Assembly: GCA_046294625.1 (NCBI GenBank)
Contig: JBKBKN010000011.1
Coordinates: 1 to 64,000, forward strand
Length of the DNA: 64,000 nt
Reading direction: 5' to 3'
Source: JBKBKN01 sp046294625
GTDB lineage: Bacteria; Bacteroidota; Bacteroidia; M30B66
Below the pieces are notes generated by a model that did no database searches, was not told where the DNA came from, and saw only the letters and a list, made by a program, of their open reading frames with translations. Positions 52,766 through 62,047 of this stretch are shown piece by piece. Each line of letters begins with the position of its first letter. Positions within the stretch are counted from its first letter, which is position 1. The position numbers and the translations under genes were made by a program.

Positions 52766-53470
52766 ATGATTGTCAGCACCGAAGGTTTAGTAATTCATCA
52801 AATCAAGTATGGTGAAACATCTTCGATTGTGCAGGTTTTTACCCGCTTGCAAGGCATGGTGAAGGTGATGGTCAATGGCGTGAGGGGGAAAAAGTCGAAG
52901 GCAGGATTATTGCAACCGCTAAATCAAATCGAGTTGGTGTATTACCGAAAAGATCATCAGCAGATATACAATATCAAGGAAATTCGCATGACGAAGGCTT
53001 ATCAGCATTTAAATACAGAGCCCGATAGGATTGCGCAGCTGATGTTCTGCACCGAGCTTATTCATAAAACAGTGAAGGAAGAAGAACAGAATGATGCATT
53101 GTATGATTTTATTCAAACTGCCTTAGATGAATATGATGCACAATTTAGTTCCAATGCCGATTTTCACTTGAGTTTTTTGGCGGGCTTGGCTGCTTTTGTT
53201 GGTATTCAACCAATGTTAAATTACAATCAGGAAAATAAATTTTTCAGCTTAACAGAAGCATCATTTCAAGGATTTGAAGATTTACAGTGTTTAACAACAT
53301 TACAAAGCCAAACTTTTTTCAAATTATTCAATGGCGATAAGTTGAGTCTTAGCAATGCAGAAAGACGTGCTTTATTGTTGTCCGTTTTGGCTTATTATCA
53401 GGCACAGTTTCCACATATGGGAAAAATACGTTCAGTGGAAGTGCTGCAGCAGGTTTTTAGGGTGGCCTAG
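52766..53470 (+). CDS. recO: DNA repair protein RecO
   Basis: RecO helps RecA load on single-stranded DNA in gap repair and anneals complementary strands. The 234-residue protein, from the ATG at 52766, has the OB-fold beginning STEGLVIHQIKYGETSSIVQVFTRLQGMVKVMVNGVRGKKSK, then the helical part with AQLMFCTELIHKTVKEEEQN and LSFLAGLAAFVGIQP. A longer frame exists upstream but lies inside porZ, so the ATG 5 bases after the porZ stop is correct. The family zinc-finger cysteines are not evident, as is common in Bacteroidota. It converges with the epimerase by 4 bases. Confidence 0.93.
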   Translation: MIVSTEGLVIHQIKYGETSSIVQVFTRLQGMVKVMVNGVRGKKSKAGLLQPLNQIELVYYRKDHQQIYNIKEIRMTKAYQHLNTEPDRIAQLMFCTELIHKTVKEEEQNDALYDFIQTALDEYDAQFSSNADFHLSFLAGLAAFVGIQPMLNYNQENKFFSLTEASFQGFEDLQCLTTLQSQTFFKLFNGDKLSLSNAERRALLLSVLAYYQAQFPHMGKIRSVEVLQQVFRVA

Positions 53471-54384
53471 CTTTTAATCAATAGATTTTTAAGTGCAGCA
53501 TCTAATTCAGGAAAATTAAAGTGGAATCCACTTTGGATAAGTTTCTGATTCGATACCGGGCTGCCTTCGAGAAATGCTGCGCTCATTTCACCAAATAATA
53601 TTTTTAGTGCAAAAGAAGGTACGGGAATGGGCCAGAAGGGGCGTTTAAGTACTTTAGCAATGGTTTTGGCAAGTTCTCGATTGGTGCAATGCGTGCCCGC
53701 AACAGCATTGTAAACGCCTTGCATTTTCTCACTCTCCAGCGCATGAATGAACACCCGTGCAATATCCTGGATATGAACCCAGGGAACATATTGTTTGCCG
53801 CTGCCTAATGCGGCACCCACACCCATTTTAACAGGAGTAGCCATCTTAGGAAGCGCTCCGCCTTTATCGGACAGTACAATACCTATTCTAATTTTCACCA
53901 CGCGCGACGCAATTTCAGATAATGTGTCAGCGGCTTCCTCCCACATACGGCATGAAGTGCCCAAAAAATCTGTGGCCGGAGCATCTTCTTCTGTCATCAC
54001 CTTTTCACTGGTTACGCCACCATAAAAGCCAATTGCTGAAGCAGAAATGAATATAGGATTTACCTTTAATTTTATTGCAGCATTTTTAAGTAGTTCTATA
54101 CTTTTTACTCTGCTATCAATGATTTCTTGTTTGCGTTTCTCGGTCCAGCGTTGGTCGGCTATGCCTTCGCCGGCTAAGTGAATGATGGCATCGGCCGATT
54201 GAATGGCGCGTTCATCTAATGTTCCATTGTTAACATCCCAAATGAATGATTCATCGTAAGGAGCAGGACATTTACCTGATCTGCTTAGCAAAAGCAGACG
54301 GTAACCTTTTTGTTTTAGCTGTCGGGCAAGCTCCATACCTAGAAGTCCGGTGCCGCCGGTGATGAGAATTGTTTTGGGTGTCAT
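53467..54384 (-). CDS. TIGR01777-family NAD-dependent epimerase
   Basis: The N-terminal nucleotide-binding motif is ILITGGTGLLGMELARQL (6-23). It is followed by DAIIHLAGEGIADQRWTEKRKQEIIDSR and SASAIGFYG (catalytic Ser/Tyr region with YGG), and WVHIQDIARVFIHALES. The ending is VFLEGSPVSNQKLIQSGFHFNFPELDAALKNLL-like, typical of the family. It is an atypical short-chain reductase of unknown substrate, often called a cell-division-inhibitor-like epimerase. It sits alone, convergent with recO. Confidence 0.92.
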   Translation of the reverse strand: MTPKTILITGGTGLLGMELARQLKQKGYRLLLLSRSGKCPAPYDESFIWDVNNGTLDERAIQSADAIIHLAGEGIADQRWTEKRKQEIIDSRVKSIELLKNAAIKLKVNPIFISASAIGFYGGVTSEKVMTEEDAPATDFLGTSCRMWEEAADTLSEIASRVVKIRIGIVLSDKGGALPKMATPVKMGVGAALGSGKQYVPWVHIQDIARVFIHALESEKMQGVYNAVAGTHCTNRELAKTIAKVLKRPFWPIPVPSFALKILFGEMSAAFLEGSPVSNQKLIQSGFHFNFPELDAALKNLLIKS

Positions 54385-54467
54385 GAATAAATTTCTTTAA
54401 TCGAAACAGATAGCCGGGTAATAAGTTTTATTTTGAATTATATCTTAGCGCAGCTAAACGAAGAGTT

Positions 54468-54797
54468 ATGGAAAACGGAATGAAATATCGCAAGCATGTG
54501 TTTATCTGTACCAATCAACGCGGACCGAATGCGCCTCGTCCCAGCTGTGGAGAGCAGTATGGTTTGGATTTGGTGGTGGCCTTTAAAAAGAAAATAAAAG
54601 ATCTTGGATTGCATGTAGATATCCGCGCTCAAAAGGCAGGTTGTCTTGATATCTGTGAATTAGGTCCCAGTGTGGTGGTATATCCTGAAGGTGTTTTCTA
54701 TGGCGGTGTTCAGCTCAGCGATGTGGAAGAGATTGTAACTGAGCACCTTCAAAACGAAAAGCCGGTGGAGCGATTAAGATTAAAGTTTCAGAAGTGA
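54468..54797 (+). CDS. Thioredoxin-like [2Fe-2S] ferredoxin
   Basis: The 109-residue protein has the four-cysteine pattern Cys14, Cys27, Cys59 and Cys63 (HVFICTNQR, PSCGEQYG, KAGCLDICELGPSVVVYPEGV). It fits the thioredoxin-fold 2Fe-2S ferredoxins related to Aquifex ferredoxin and to NuoE. The role is electron transfer in the cytosol. The partner is unknown; there is no neighbouring dehydrogenase. The initiator MENGMKY fits, with an in-frame alternative Met5. Confidence 0.92.
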   Translation: MENGMKYRKHVFICTNQRGPNAPRPSCGEQYGLDLVVAFKKKIKDLGLHVDIRAQKAGCLDICELGPSVVVYPEGVFYGGVQLSDVEEIVTEHLQNEKPVERLRLKFQK

Positions 54798-54879
54798 AAT
54801 AGAGATTTTATAGACTTGAACCATTGATTCCAGGTGTTTATTCATTTGTTAAAATAAATTAGGAGAAAAATAGGTTCCA

Positions 54880-55420
54880 ATGAAAATGATCCGATCTGTT
54901 TGGTTAAATTTATTACCCTAAAACCAATCAAATTTATTTTACACAACGCTAAACCTCGCATTGTGGGATTACTTTCAGCTTGTGGGAAAAGATGAGTCAG
55001 CCTACCATTAGTGAGTTCAGTAATATTACCACTTCAAGCGATGGGGCACTGCTAATCAACAGAGTCTATGCTGTTGATGTATCCAGCTTTCGCACCTGGA
55101 TTATAAAAATGGGTGAGTATGGATGTTTGGAGTCGGAATGCGATTTTTTGCAATTGCAAGAAGTGGAGCAGCCTATTCAAGTTCAGCTCTATCCCAACCC
55201 TGCAAGCCACATGTTCTATGTGGAAGGTAATCGTCCCGATCATACAAAATCAGAGTTTGGCATTTTTAATCTTATGGGGCAAAAGCTTTTAGATGCCACC
55301 TTCGCGCCTGGTAGTGATCGCTTGGAGTTTGACATAAATAATTTACCATCAGGTCTTAACATTTTGCAGTGGTCAGCCAAGAGAAAAATTATCACATCAA
55401 AAAGGTTTGTGAAGCCATAA
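54880..55420 (+). pseudogene. Remnant of a T9SS type A cargo gene
   Basis: A good ribosome site (AGGAGAAA, 54861-54868) leads to an ATG at 54880, but the frame stops after 13 codons (MKMIRSVWLNLLP). In a different frame from 54953 there is an open stretch to 55420 ending in a type A sorting domain (VQLYPNPASHMFYVEG ... SGLNILQWSAKRKIITSKRFVKP). Just before it is a short block (FRTWIIKMGEYGCLES) like the end of propeller cargo proteins. So the start and the end of a once longer gene survive, with the middle lost and the frame broken. No separate signal peptide is left on the sorting-domain piece. Confidence 0.65.
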
Positions 55421-55596
55421 GCCTGCAGGAAGTAAAGATAAATTTACAGTTTACTTATGAAGTAGGATTTATATTACTTGATTTATTCCGTTTATCCTAA
55501 CTTGAATTTGAATGAAACTGCGTGATAGTAGCTAACATGCAGCTTCTAAGCAAATTGATTATTTACATAAGTATATATTAGGAGAACAAAGAAGGG

Positions 55597-56664
55597 TTAG
55601 ACTCTTCCTACCCATTTCAAGTAATTCACATGCGAAGCTACTGCATAGCGAAGTCTTGGATATTCAATGTATTGAACACCATATTCAGCGCATGCTTCAC
55701 GGATAATCTTACTGATGGCCGGATAGTGTACGTGCGAAATTTTAGGAAACAAATGATGCTCAATCTGAAAATTAAGACCCCCTACTAACCATGAAATCAG
55801 TTTATTTCGGGTGGCAAAATTGGCCGTTGTTTTAAGCTGATGCACAGCCCAATCATCTTCAAGCTTATTGGTGACAGGATTGGCTTGAGGAAAGTGTGTG
55901 CCTTCCACGGTATGTGCCAGCTGGAAAACGATGCTGAGCACAAATCCTGCAAAAAGCGCATAAATCAAAAAGCCAATCAACCAAGAAGAGAAGCCGACCA
56001 TCATAATGGGTAACACAACGAACATAAACATGTGCAACACCTTGAATGACCAAAAGGAGATGTGTTCCATAGCTGACATTTTTTTCAAGGGGATGTTGCC
56101 GATTTTTTTACTAAAATATTTTTTATAGTCGGTGAAGAAAATCCAATAGAGGTACAACAAACTGTAGGCCGCCCAGAAATAATGGTGCTGGAAACGGTGA
56201 AGTTTGTATTTTTTTTGTGTTTCGCACAGTCGAAGGAAAACTCCAGCATTGATATCATCATCAATACCATCTACATTGGTGTAGGCATGATGAATTACAT
56301 TGTGCTTGGTGTTCCACATAAACACATTAGCACCCAGAAAATTCAGCGACAATCCTGCGAATTTGTTCACCCAAGCATAGCGGCTAAAACTGCCATGTGC
56401 ACCATCGTGCATCACATTGAAGCCAATGGCTGCTGTAAGTCCACCGAGAACGATGCATTCCAGCAATGCTAACCAGAAAACAGGTGTGTAAAAAATCAAA
56501 TGGATGTAAACAAAGGCAAAAGATAAAGTAAGGATAATGGCTTTAAAATAGAGTTGGAAATTTCCGGTAGATGATTTGCCTGTGGAAGAAAAATACTCAC
56601 TAATCCGTCTCTTCAATTCGCCGTGAAAAGCATTTGCTCCGGCGGTAAATTTTGGTACTTGCAT
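55597..56664 (-). CDS. Acyl-lipid/acyl-CoA fatty acid desaturase
   Basis: The 355-residue membrane enzyme has the three histidine boxes of the di-iron desaturases: HDGAH (86-90), HNVIHH (121-126) and QIEHH (300-304). QIEHH in place of HxxHH is the mark of front-end (delta-5/delta-6-like) desaturases. There is no cytochrome b5 domain. Membrane segments flank 40-85 and 215-250. It inserts a double bond into a fatty-acyl chain at the inner membrane, which can tune fluidity in the cold. The position of the double bond cannot be told. It is transcribed alone, with its own promoter. Confidence 0.92.
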   Translation of the reverse strand: MQVPKFTAGANAFHGELKRRISEYFSSTGKSSTGNFQLYFKAIILTLSFAFVYIHLIFYTPVFWLALLECIVLGGLTAAIGFNVMHDGAHGSFSRYAWVNKFAGLSLNFLGANVFMWNTKHNVIHHAYTNVDGIDDDINAGVFLRLCETQKKYKLHRFQHHYFWAAYSLLYLYWIFFTDYKKYFSKKIGNIPLKKMSAMEHISFWSFKVLHMFMFVVLPIMMVGFSSWLIGFLIYALFAGFVLSIVFQLAHTVEGTHFPQANPVTNKLEDDWAVHQLKTTANFATRNKLISWLVGGLNFQIEHHLFPKISHVHYPAISKIIREACAEYGVQYIEYPRLRYAVASHVNYLKWVGRV

Positions 56665-56711
56665 AAAAATAAAATGGCTCTCGGCTAATAAATTTGTTTT
56701 TGAAACCGGTT

Positions 56712-56743
56712 CAAAGATAAGCCTATTATTTGATTATTTTCAA
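56712..56743 (-). promoter_or_regulatory. Promoter of the desaturase gene
   Basis: On the minus strand TATCTTTG (forward CAAAGATA, 56712-56719) matches TAnnTTTG. A TTG (forward CAA, 56741-56743) lies 21 bases upstream, inside the accepted spacing. Confidence 0.65.
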
Positions 56744-56822
56744 TGTTTTTTCTCTCCATGTTGTTAACAATGCTATGCGCAAATATTCATAGCCCTAATA
56801 AGCTCTGCACACGATTTTAAGA

Positions 56823-56830
56823 TATTTTTG
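56823..56830 (+). promoter_or_regulatory. Promoter -7 element of the T9SS cargo gene at 56850
   Basis: TATTTTTG matches TAnnTTTG and ends 19 bases before the start ATG. No clear -33 element is seen. Confidence 0.55.
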
Positions 56831-56849
56831 AACTCCAAATCACATAATT

Positions 56850-58265
56850 ATGAAGCAGTTGCTAACGGTGTGCGCCGTCTTATTATTGCTCGGATTGCAA
56901 GCGCAGAATGATGTTTCCGTCTCAAATGGCCCGGGTGTTTCAACTTCGGCAGTAGGGATTATTGATCCAGTAATAAACCAATTTATGCCACTCCAAGAAG
57001 ATTCCTGGTTTTGGGATGATTTGCTGCAAGAATGGGTACTGGCTATTAAATACGATTACACCTATTCTCCGCAAGGAAAACTAGTTCAAGTGGTTTTTAG
57101 CGAAGCCGATAATACACTCATCGGTGAGCAGCTGTATAGTTATGATGCGCAAGAGAGATTAGATACACTCACTAATCGTTATTTCGATCCTTCTTTCAAT
57201 CAAATGATAGATGATTACAGGAATATCTATACTTACGACGAATGGTCGAATGTGATATTTGAATCGCTGGAAATATTTAATGGAAGCACTTGGGAAGTGG
57301 TTATTTCAGCGAATATCGAATTTGAATACGTAAGCAATGGATTATTTACGTCCAAAACACGAACCAATCTTCTGGACGGGAATATTCAATCTATTGATCT
57401 CACCCTGCAAGAATTTGATGCTAATCTTAGATTAACGCAACGTGAGCTGCAAACCTATTTTGATGAAAATACCGGTTTTGTTCCTACATTAAAATATGAA
57501 TTGATGTATGAAGGTGCAAACACCGCTCCTTCTCAGTTTACCGAATATTATTTTGAGCCATTTGCAACTGAATGGCTGCCTTCCATAAGAAGTACAGAGT
57601 TGTCGTTTCACATCTATAATTCATTCGACGACTACGCTACCACCAATAGGGTGAATCAAAGTTTCAATGGTACGATTTGGGAAAACATCAGCAAATCTGA
57701 GACGACTTATGATGGATTGAACAGTGTGGAGCTTATCAGTATTTTTGTGAGTGGTTTTTGGTTGCCCGAGTATCGCATATCCAAAACATTTGAATCGAAC
57801 GGTCTGCCCAGTTTATTACTCGAAGAGTTTCGTTTCGAAGGTGAATGGCAAACTGAGCTGGCTCAAGAATACATCATTGAGTATGATGGACCTGATAATA
57901 AGATAAGCAGGATGATCAGAAAAGAATGGGATGACAAGTTTCAGTCTAATCAAAATGCGCAGCGCCGAGACTTTTTTTACATGCCTACATCAATGAATTC
58001 GCATAAGCAAACGATGTATTCGCAAGTATACCCCAATCCGGCATCGGAAGAGATTAATATTAATATTGCACATGCCTCAGCCCATGATGAATTCACCTAT
58101 TCGCTTTTTGATATTACAGGTAAGCGCTATTTGAATGGAAAACTAAAAGGTAATCATTCAACTTTAAAATTTGACAGCTTGCAGGATGGATATTATTTCC
58201 TTCAGCTTCAAGGAAAGAACGGTTTCAGTAAATGCGATAAAATATTGATTCAAAGAGCTAAGTGA
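56850..58265 (+). CDS. Secreted T9SS type A cargo protein with YD-like repeats
   Basis: A signal peptide (MKQLLTVCAVLLLLGLQAQ) leads to repeated blocks around a Y-x-YDxxxxL motif (KYDYTYSPQGKLVQVVF, YSYDAQERLDTLTNRYF, YTYDEWSNVIFESLE, FEYVSNGLFTSKTRT), like short beta-hairpin (YD/RHS-type) repeats. The ending YSQVYPNPASEEININIAH ... GYYFLQLQGKNGFSKCDKILIQRAK is a type A sorting domain. It is exported by T9SS. Function unknown. It overlaps the convergent MeaB gene by 8 bases. Confidence 0.82.
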   Translation: MKQLLTVCAVLLLLGLQAQNDVSVSNGPGVSTSAVGIIDPVINQFMPLQEDSWFWDDLLQEWVLAIKYDYTYSPQGKLVQVVFSEADNTLIGEQLYSYDAQERLDTLTNRYFDPSFNQMIDDYRNIYTYDEWSNVIFESLEIFNGSTWEVVISANIEFEYVSNGLFTSKTRTNLLDGNIQSIDLTLQEFDANLRLTQRELQTYFDENTGFVPTLKYELMYEGANTAPSQFTEYYFEPFATEWLPSIRSTELSFHIYNSFDDYATTNRVNQSFNGTIWENISKSETTYDGLNSVELISIFVSGFWLPEYRISKTFESNGLPSLLLEEFRFEGEWQTELAQEYIIEYDGPDNKISRMIRKEWDDKFQSNQNAQRRDFFYMPTSMNSHKQTMYSQVYPNPASEEININIAHASAHDEFTYSLFDITGKRYLNGKLKGNHSTLKFDSLQDGYYFLQLQGKNGFSKCDKILIQRAK

Positions 58266-59238
58266 GCGAACGAATCAATGTTTCTTTCATTTGCCCCGCT
58301 GCACTTCCTGGTGTAAGGTTATTTTTTAGAATGCCTTCAATGCATTGCTGATAAGCTTTTTGGATGTAACTGTTTTTGCGTAGCAACTCACCAACTGTTT
58401 CCATATACAGGTTTTCAAACCATTCTATTTCCTGTTTTTTGCGGTTTTGTGTAAAGAAGCCATTAGCTGAAACGAAGATTTTAAACTGCTCAATTTGGGT
58501 AAGAATTGCATCAAGACCTTTTTGCTCAATGGCCGAACAAGTCAAGACAGCCGGAGTCCATCCCGAATCTTTGACACTAAAAAGTTGTAATGCGCGGGCA
58601 TAAGCCTGTCGTGCGGCATTGGCAGCGGCTACATTGTCACCATCTGCTTTGTTGACCACAATTAAGTCTGCAATTTCCATGATGCCCCTTTTGATGCCTT
58701 GCAATTCGTCGCCCGCGCCGGCAAGCATGAGCAAAAGAAAAAAATCAACCATGCCACTCACGGCTATTTCGCTTTGCCCCACACCAACGGTTTCCACGAT
58801 GATTACATCAAAGCCTGCAGCTTCACAGAGCACAATACTCTCTCGTGTTTTCGCAGCCACCCCGCCTAAACTTCCGGATGAAGGACTCGGGCGGATAAAA
58901 GCATTTTTTTGTGCTGACAATTCAGACATTCTGGTTTTGTCGCCCAGTATGCTCCCTTTACCTTGGTTGCTGCTAGGGTCAACAGCAAGCACAGCTACTT
59001 TATGACCTTTGTTAATCAAAGTCATTCCTAAGGCTTCAATAAAAGTACTTTTGCCAACTCCGGGCACTCCGCTAATGCCTATTCTGATAGATTTACCTGA
59101 ATGACCAATCAATTCATTGAGCAGTTTGTCGGCAGCTTTTCTGTCTTCTTCTCTTGTGCTTTCTATAAGTGTGATGGCTTTAGAAAGTGCGAGCCTTTCT
59201 CCTGACAAAATTTTCTCGGTTGTAACTGTTTCAGACAT
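58258..59238 (-). CDS. meaB: Methylmalonyl-CoA mutase-associated GTPase MeaB
   Basis: MeaB is a P-loop GTPase that protects and reloads methylmalonyl-CoA mutase with adenosylcobalamin. The 326 residues have the Walker A motif GVPGVGKST (57-65), VLAVDPSSNQGKGSILGDKTRM (switch region), SGSLGGVAAKTRE, VIIVETVGVGQSE and a G4-like LIVVNKADGDN. The length and motifs fit the MeaB/ArgK group. The mutase itself is not in the window, so it lies elsewhere. This indicates propionate or methylmalonyl metabolism with B12. Confidence 0.96.
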   Translation of the reverse strand: MSETVTTEKILSGERLALSKAITLIESTREEDRKAADKLLNELIGHSGKSIRIGISGVPGVGKSTFIEALGMTLINKGHKVAVLAVDPSSNQGKGSILGDKTRMSELSAQKNAFIRPSPSSGSLGGVAAKTRESIVLCEAAGFDVIIVETVGVGQSEIAVSGMVDFFLLLMLAGAGDELQGIKRGIMEIADLIVVNKADGDNVAAANAARQAYARALQLFSVKDSGWTPAVLTCSAIEQKGLDAILTQIEQFKIFVSANGFFTQNRKKQEIEWFENLYMETVGELLRKNSYIQKAYQQCIEGILKNNLTPGSAAGQMKETLIRSLT

Positions 59239-59278
59239 TTATCAGGCAAAGAAACTAAACATTGTGTGGATGATAAAA

Positions 59279-59313
59279 AAAAAGTGCGGTAGCCTTTTTC
59301 GACCGCACTTTTT
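59279..59313 (-). terminator. Terminator of the outer-membrane protein gene
   Basis: On the minus strand AAAAAGTGCGGT pairs perfectly with ACCGCACTTTTT, followed by T's, 20 bases beyond the stop of the gene at 59333 and before the meaB start. Confidence 0.9.
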
Positions 59314-59332
59314 AAAAGAAGTGTTGAAGTTT

Positions 59333-60247
59333 TTAAAAGTGAAAATTAATCGAAATAGTGCCTGAAACTGGCATGCCGAAATTAAAGGTTTCAGTATCAA
59401 TTCGCATACCTGAAAAGCGCGATTCATCTTTTCTTTCAACTGTGGCAATAGTGGTTCCATCATTGGTTTCTGAAGTAGCTGAGATTTTGCCACCGCTGCT
59501 GATACCAATACCCCAACCTACTTCGCCGGCAAGTGAAATTTTAGGTACAATAAAATATTCAGCACCGATAAAGCCTCTCACACCAAAGCCAATGCTTCCG
59601 CTTCTTCTGTATTCGGTGATTCTTCCGCCATATGGGGCAATAAAACCCGCTGGGCTCACATTAGTTCCGGTAGAGAAATCTTCGAATAGGTCAATAATAC
59701 CAAAATTGGTCGTTGTGGGGTTAAGGTTGGTAGTTGTCATTTCATTGCCATATTCATACCTGGCTCTGAAACCGCCGCCTGTCATTATCATTGCCTGACC
59801 TCCATAGAAGCCTTGCAGCCGCGTTGAGCCCCTTCTTTTCTCTAAACCCACGCCAATAACCACGCCCCCAGAGCTAAAGCGGTAAACATCCTCAACAGTC
59901 TCTCCAAGAGCTGGAAAAGTGGGTGCTGTGGCACCATCCTTCGATATTTCTGATGTAATGGAACCGCTGTTCATGCCCAGTCGCAGAGAAATGCGGTAGG
60001 CTGTATTGGCATCTTTAAAGTATTTACCTGTAATAGCAGTTCCGTTTAAAAACTGAAAACTTGGTGCTGAATTTCCATCCGAACCAAGCAAATTCCCAAA
60101 ATAATTGAGAAAAGGACTCGCATCAACACTGATCGCCCAATCTCCTTCCTCAGGCAGGTAGTTTTCGCCTTTTTTTGAAGTTAAATCTTGCGCAAACGCA
60201 TTAGCTACAACAAATGCTACAATCGCTGATAAAATTTGTTTTTTCAT
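59333..60247 (-). CDS. Outer-membrane beta-barrel protein
   Basis: The signal peptide (MKKQILSAIVAFVVANAFAQ) is followed by strands typical of a barrel (WAISVDASPFLNYFGNLL, ITGKYFKDANTAYRISLRLGM, VIGVGLEKRRGSTRLQGFYGGQAMIM, IGFGVRGFIGAEYFIVPKISLAGEVGWGIGIS). The C-terminal SGTISINFHF ends in phenylalanine, the usual barrel-assembly signal. The gene has its own terminator. No specific function can be named; relatives are annotated only as outer-membrane proteins. Confidence 0.8.
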   Translation of the reverse strand: MKKQILSAIVAFVVANAFAQDLTSKKGENYLPEEGDWAISVDASPFLNYFGNLLGSDGNSAPSFQFLNGTAITGKYFKDANTAYRISLRLGMNSGSITSEISKDGATAPTFPALGETVEDVYRFSSGGVVIGVGLEKRRGSTRLQGFYGGQAMIMTGGGFRARYEYGNEMTTTNLNPTTTNFGIIDLFEDFSTGTNVSPAGFIAPYGGRITEYRRSGSIGFGVRGFIGAEYFIVPKISLAGEVGWGIGISSGGKISATSETNDGTTIATVERKDESRFSGMRIDTETFNFGMPVSGTISINFHF

Positions 60248-60373
60248 ATTTAATAGGTTTTATGAAGGCAAATTGTTAAAAAATGTAAAGCCATTAACAA
60301 ACCATTTCAGCGGCTTATTAACCACTATTTGTTTATGAAAAAAGAGCTTATTTTACTGATTGTCAGTATTTAA

Positions 60374-60847
60374 TCAATTTTCTTGCATGACATCTATTTG
60401 TCTGCTGAAGCCTTGTTCCAGTGTGATAAACGTTTCGGTTCGTTGAATTCCTTCTATGGACTGAATCTTTTCATTAAGGACTTCTCTCAGATGATTGGTA
60501 TCGCGACAAAGTATTTTTGCAAAAATGCTATAAGCGCCAGTAGTATAATGCAGTTCGACCACTTCAGGAATTTGTTTCATTTTCTCGCGAACTTCGGTAT
60601 AAACAGAGCCCTTATCGAGAAAAATGCCTATAAAAGCACAAATATCATAACCAATCACACTCGGGTTGATTATCAGTTGCGATCCGGTTACTACTCCATA
60701 ATCGATTAGTTTTTTCATTCTCACATGAATAGTACCTGCCGATACTTCTAGTTGTTTGGCAATCTCCGTATAAGGTACAACTGCATCTTTCATTAAGATG
60801 GTAAGAATTTTACGGTCAAGTAAATCGATATCTGGAGTCTTGTTCAT
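60374..60847 (-). CDS. Lrp/AsnC-family transcriptional regulator
   Basis: The 157-residue protein has the N-terminal winged helix (LDRKILTILMKDAVVPYTEIAKQLEVSAGTIHVRMKKLIDYGVV, residues about 10-53) and the C-terminal RAM/ligand domain (GYDICAFIGIFLDKGSVYTEVREKMKQIPEVVELHYTTGAYSIFAKILCRDTNHLREVL). Members regulate amino-acid metabolism upon binding amino acids. Its target is unknown; the next gene upstream is proC, but they are separated by about 970 bases start to start and a promoter lies between. The -7 element TATATTTG is 23 bases before the start. Confidence 0.93.
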   Translation of the reverse strand: MNKTPDIDLLDRKILTILMKDAVVPYTEIAKQLEVSAGTIHVRMKKLIDYGVVTGSQLIINPSVIGYDICAFIGIFLDKGSVYTEVREKMKQIPEVVELHYTTGAYSIFAKILCRDTNHLREVLNEKIQSIEGIQRTETFITLEQGFSRQIDVMQEN

Positions 60848-60870
60848 TGGTTTAGTTTCATTTATCGCTA

Positions 60871-60878
60871 CAAATATA
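60871..60878 (-). promoter_or_regulatory. Promoter -7 element of the Lrp-type gene
   Basis: TATATTTG on the minus strand (forward CAAATATA) fits TAnnTTTG, 23 bases before the start codon. No -33 element is seen. Confidence 0.55.
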
Positions 60879-61009
60879 GTAATCTCATGAAAGGATTTGC
60901 ATTATATCGGGTGGTAGCTAAAAAAATGACAAGAAAATGCCCCAAAAATTGGTGTATTGATAATAATTGATCCCATTTGCCTGTATCAAACAGAAAAATG
61001 ACTCCTGTC

Positions 61010-61822
61010 TTACTTTTGGGCAGCAGATGACAATTCAAAAGCCCGTTTACAGGCGGCCTCAACGGCTTTTTCGATGCTCTCCCCGGTTTGCATTTGATTA
61101 AATACATTGAGTGCGGCTTCGGTAGTTCCGCCTTTCGATGCTACTGCCTTTATTAAATTCTCCAGTGATTGGTCTGCGTTGTTGGCAAGATGAAATGCGC
61201 CAAGCATGGTTTGTTTAGCAAGCATAGCAGCTACGGATTCTTCTAAACCCATATTCACGCCGGCTTGGATCAGATGTTTAAGAAAGTAAAAGAAATAAGC
61301 TGGTCCACTTCCACTAAGCGCTGTTACAGCATTCAGCAGGTCTTCGTCTTCCAGCAATACGGTGCGTCCTGTGGTGGCTAATACTCTTTCAGCTTTGAGC
61401 ATGCTGGTGGCATCCATCCCTTCGCCAGCATAGATTCCAGTAACCCCCATCCCTAAAGCAGCCGGAGAGTTAGGCATAGCTCTCACGATTCTGTCATGAT
61501 TTAGCATCTTTTTTATATGCGATATTTTCACTCCTGCCATGATGGAGAGTATCACTGCATGTTGATTGATCACTTTGGAAAGACTCGCTGACAGTTCATC
61601 GAAATCTTGAGGTTTAACAGATAAGACCAATAAATCATACTCTTTGATTTGTTCTTCGTAACTCAGAGCTACCTGACCAATGTTTAGTTTTTCAAGTTCC
61701 GCTGCCCTTTGTATGTTTTTTTCCACAAGCAAAAGATGCTCTTTCTTCACGATTTCATATTTCTGAAACGCTTTGGCGTAGATCAAACCCATATTTCCAC
61801 ATCCGATAATGGCGATTTTCAT
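61010..61822 (-). CDS. proC: Pyrroline-5-carboxylate reductase
   Basis: ProC makes proline from 1-pyrroline-5-carboxylate with NAD(P)H. I choose the ATG at 61822, since MKIAIIGCGNMGLIYAKAF starts the Rossmann fold at once; a longer frame to 61885 adds 21 unrelated residues. The 270-residue protein has IGCGNMG (6-12), VLSVKPQDF, RAMPNSPAALGMGVTGIYAG and the substrate-binding ALSGSGPAYFFYFLKHLIQAGVNMGL, followed by SKGGTTEAALNVF. All family motifs are present. It is a single-gene unit. Confidence 0.95.
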   Translation of the reverse strand: MKIAIIGCGNMGLIYAKAFQKYEIVKKEHLLLVEKNIQRAAELEKLNIGQVALSYEEQIKEYDLLVLSVKPQDFDELSASLSKVINQHAVILSIMAGVKISHIKKMLNHDRIVRAMPNSPAALGMGVTGIYAGEGMDATSMLKAERVLATTGRTVLLEDEDLLNAVTALSGSGPAYFFYFLKHLIQAGVNMGLEESVAAMLAKQTMLGAFHLANNADQSLENLIKAVASKGGTTEAALNVFNQMQTGESIEKAVEAACKRAFELSSAAQK

Positions 61823-62047
61823 GTTTTTTGTTTTTGAAAGGTTATTGAGTCGTAGATAATGCAAAATAAATCGAATGTTAATCATTTTATTCGATCATAG
61901 CGTAGCATTTCATCAAGTCGTGAAATTAAGTATTTCCGTACTTATTCAAAGTTTTCAGCACTTAGCAGTTAGAACAATTTATTGATTTCTTTGTCACTAT
62001 GATGAGAGGGAAGCAATAAATGCCTCTAAATTTTATATTCGCGCTAC

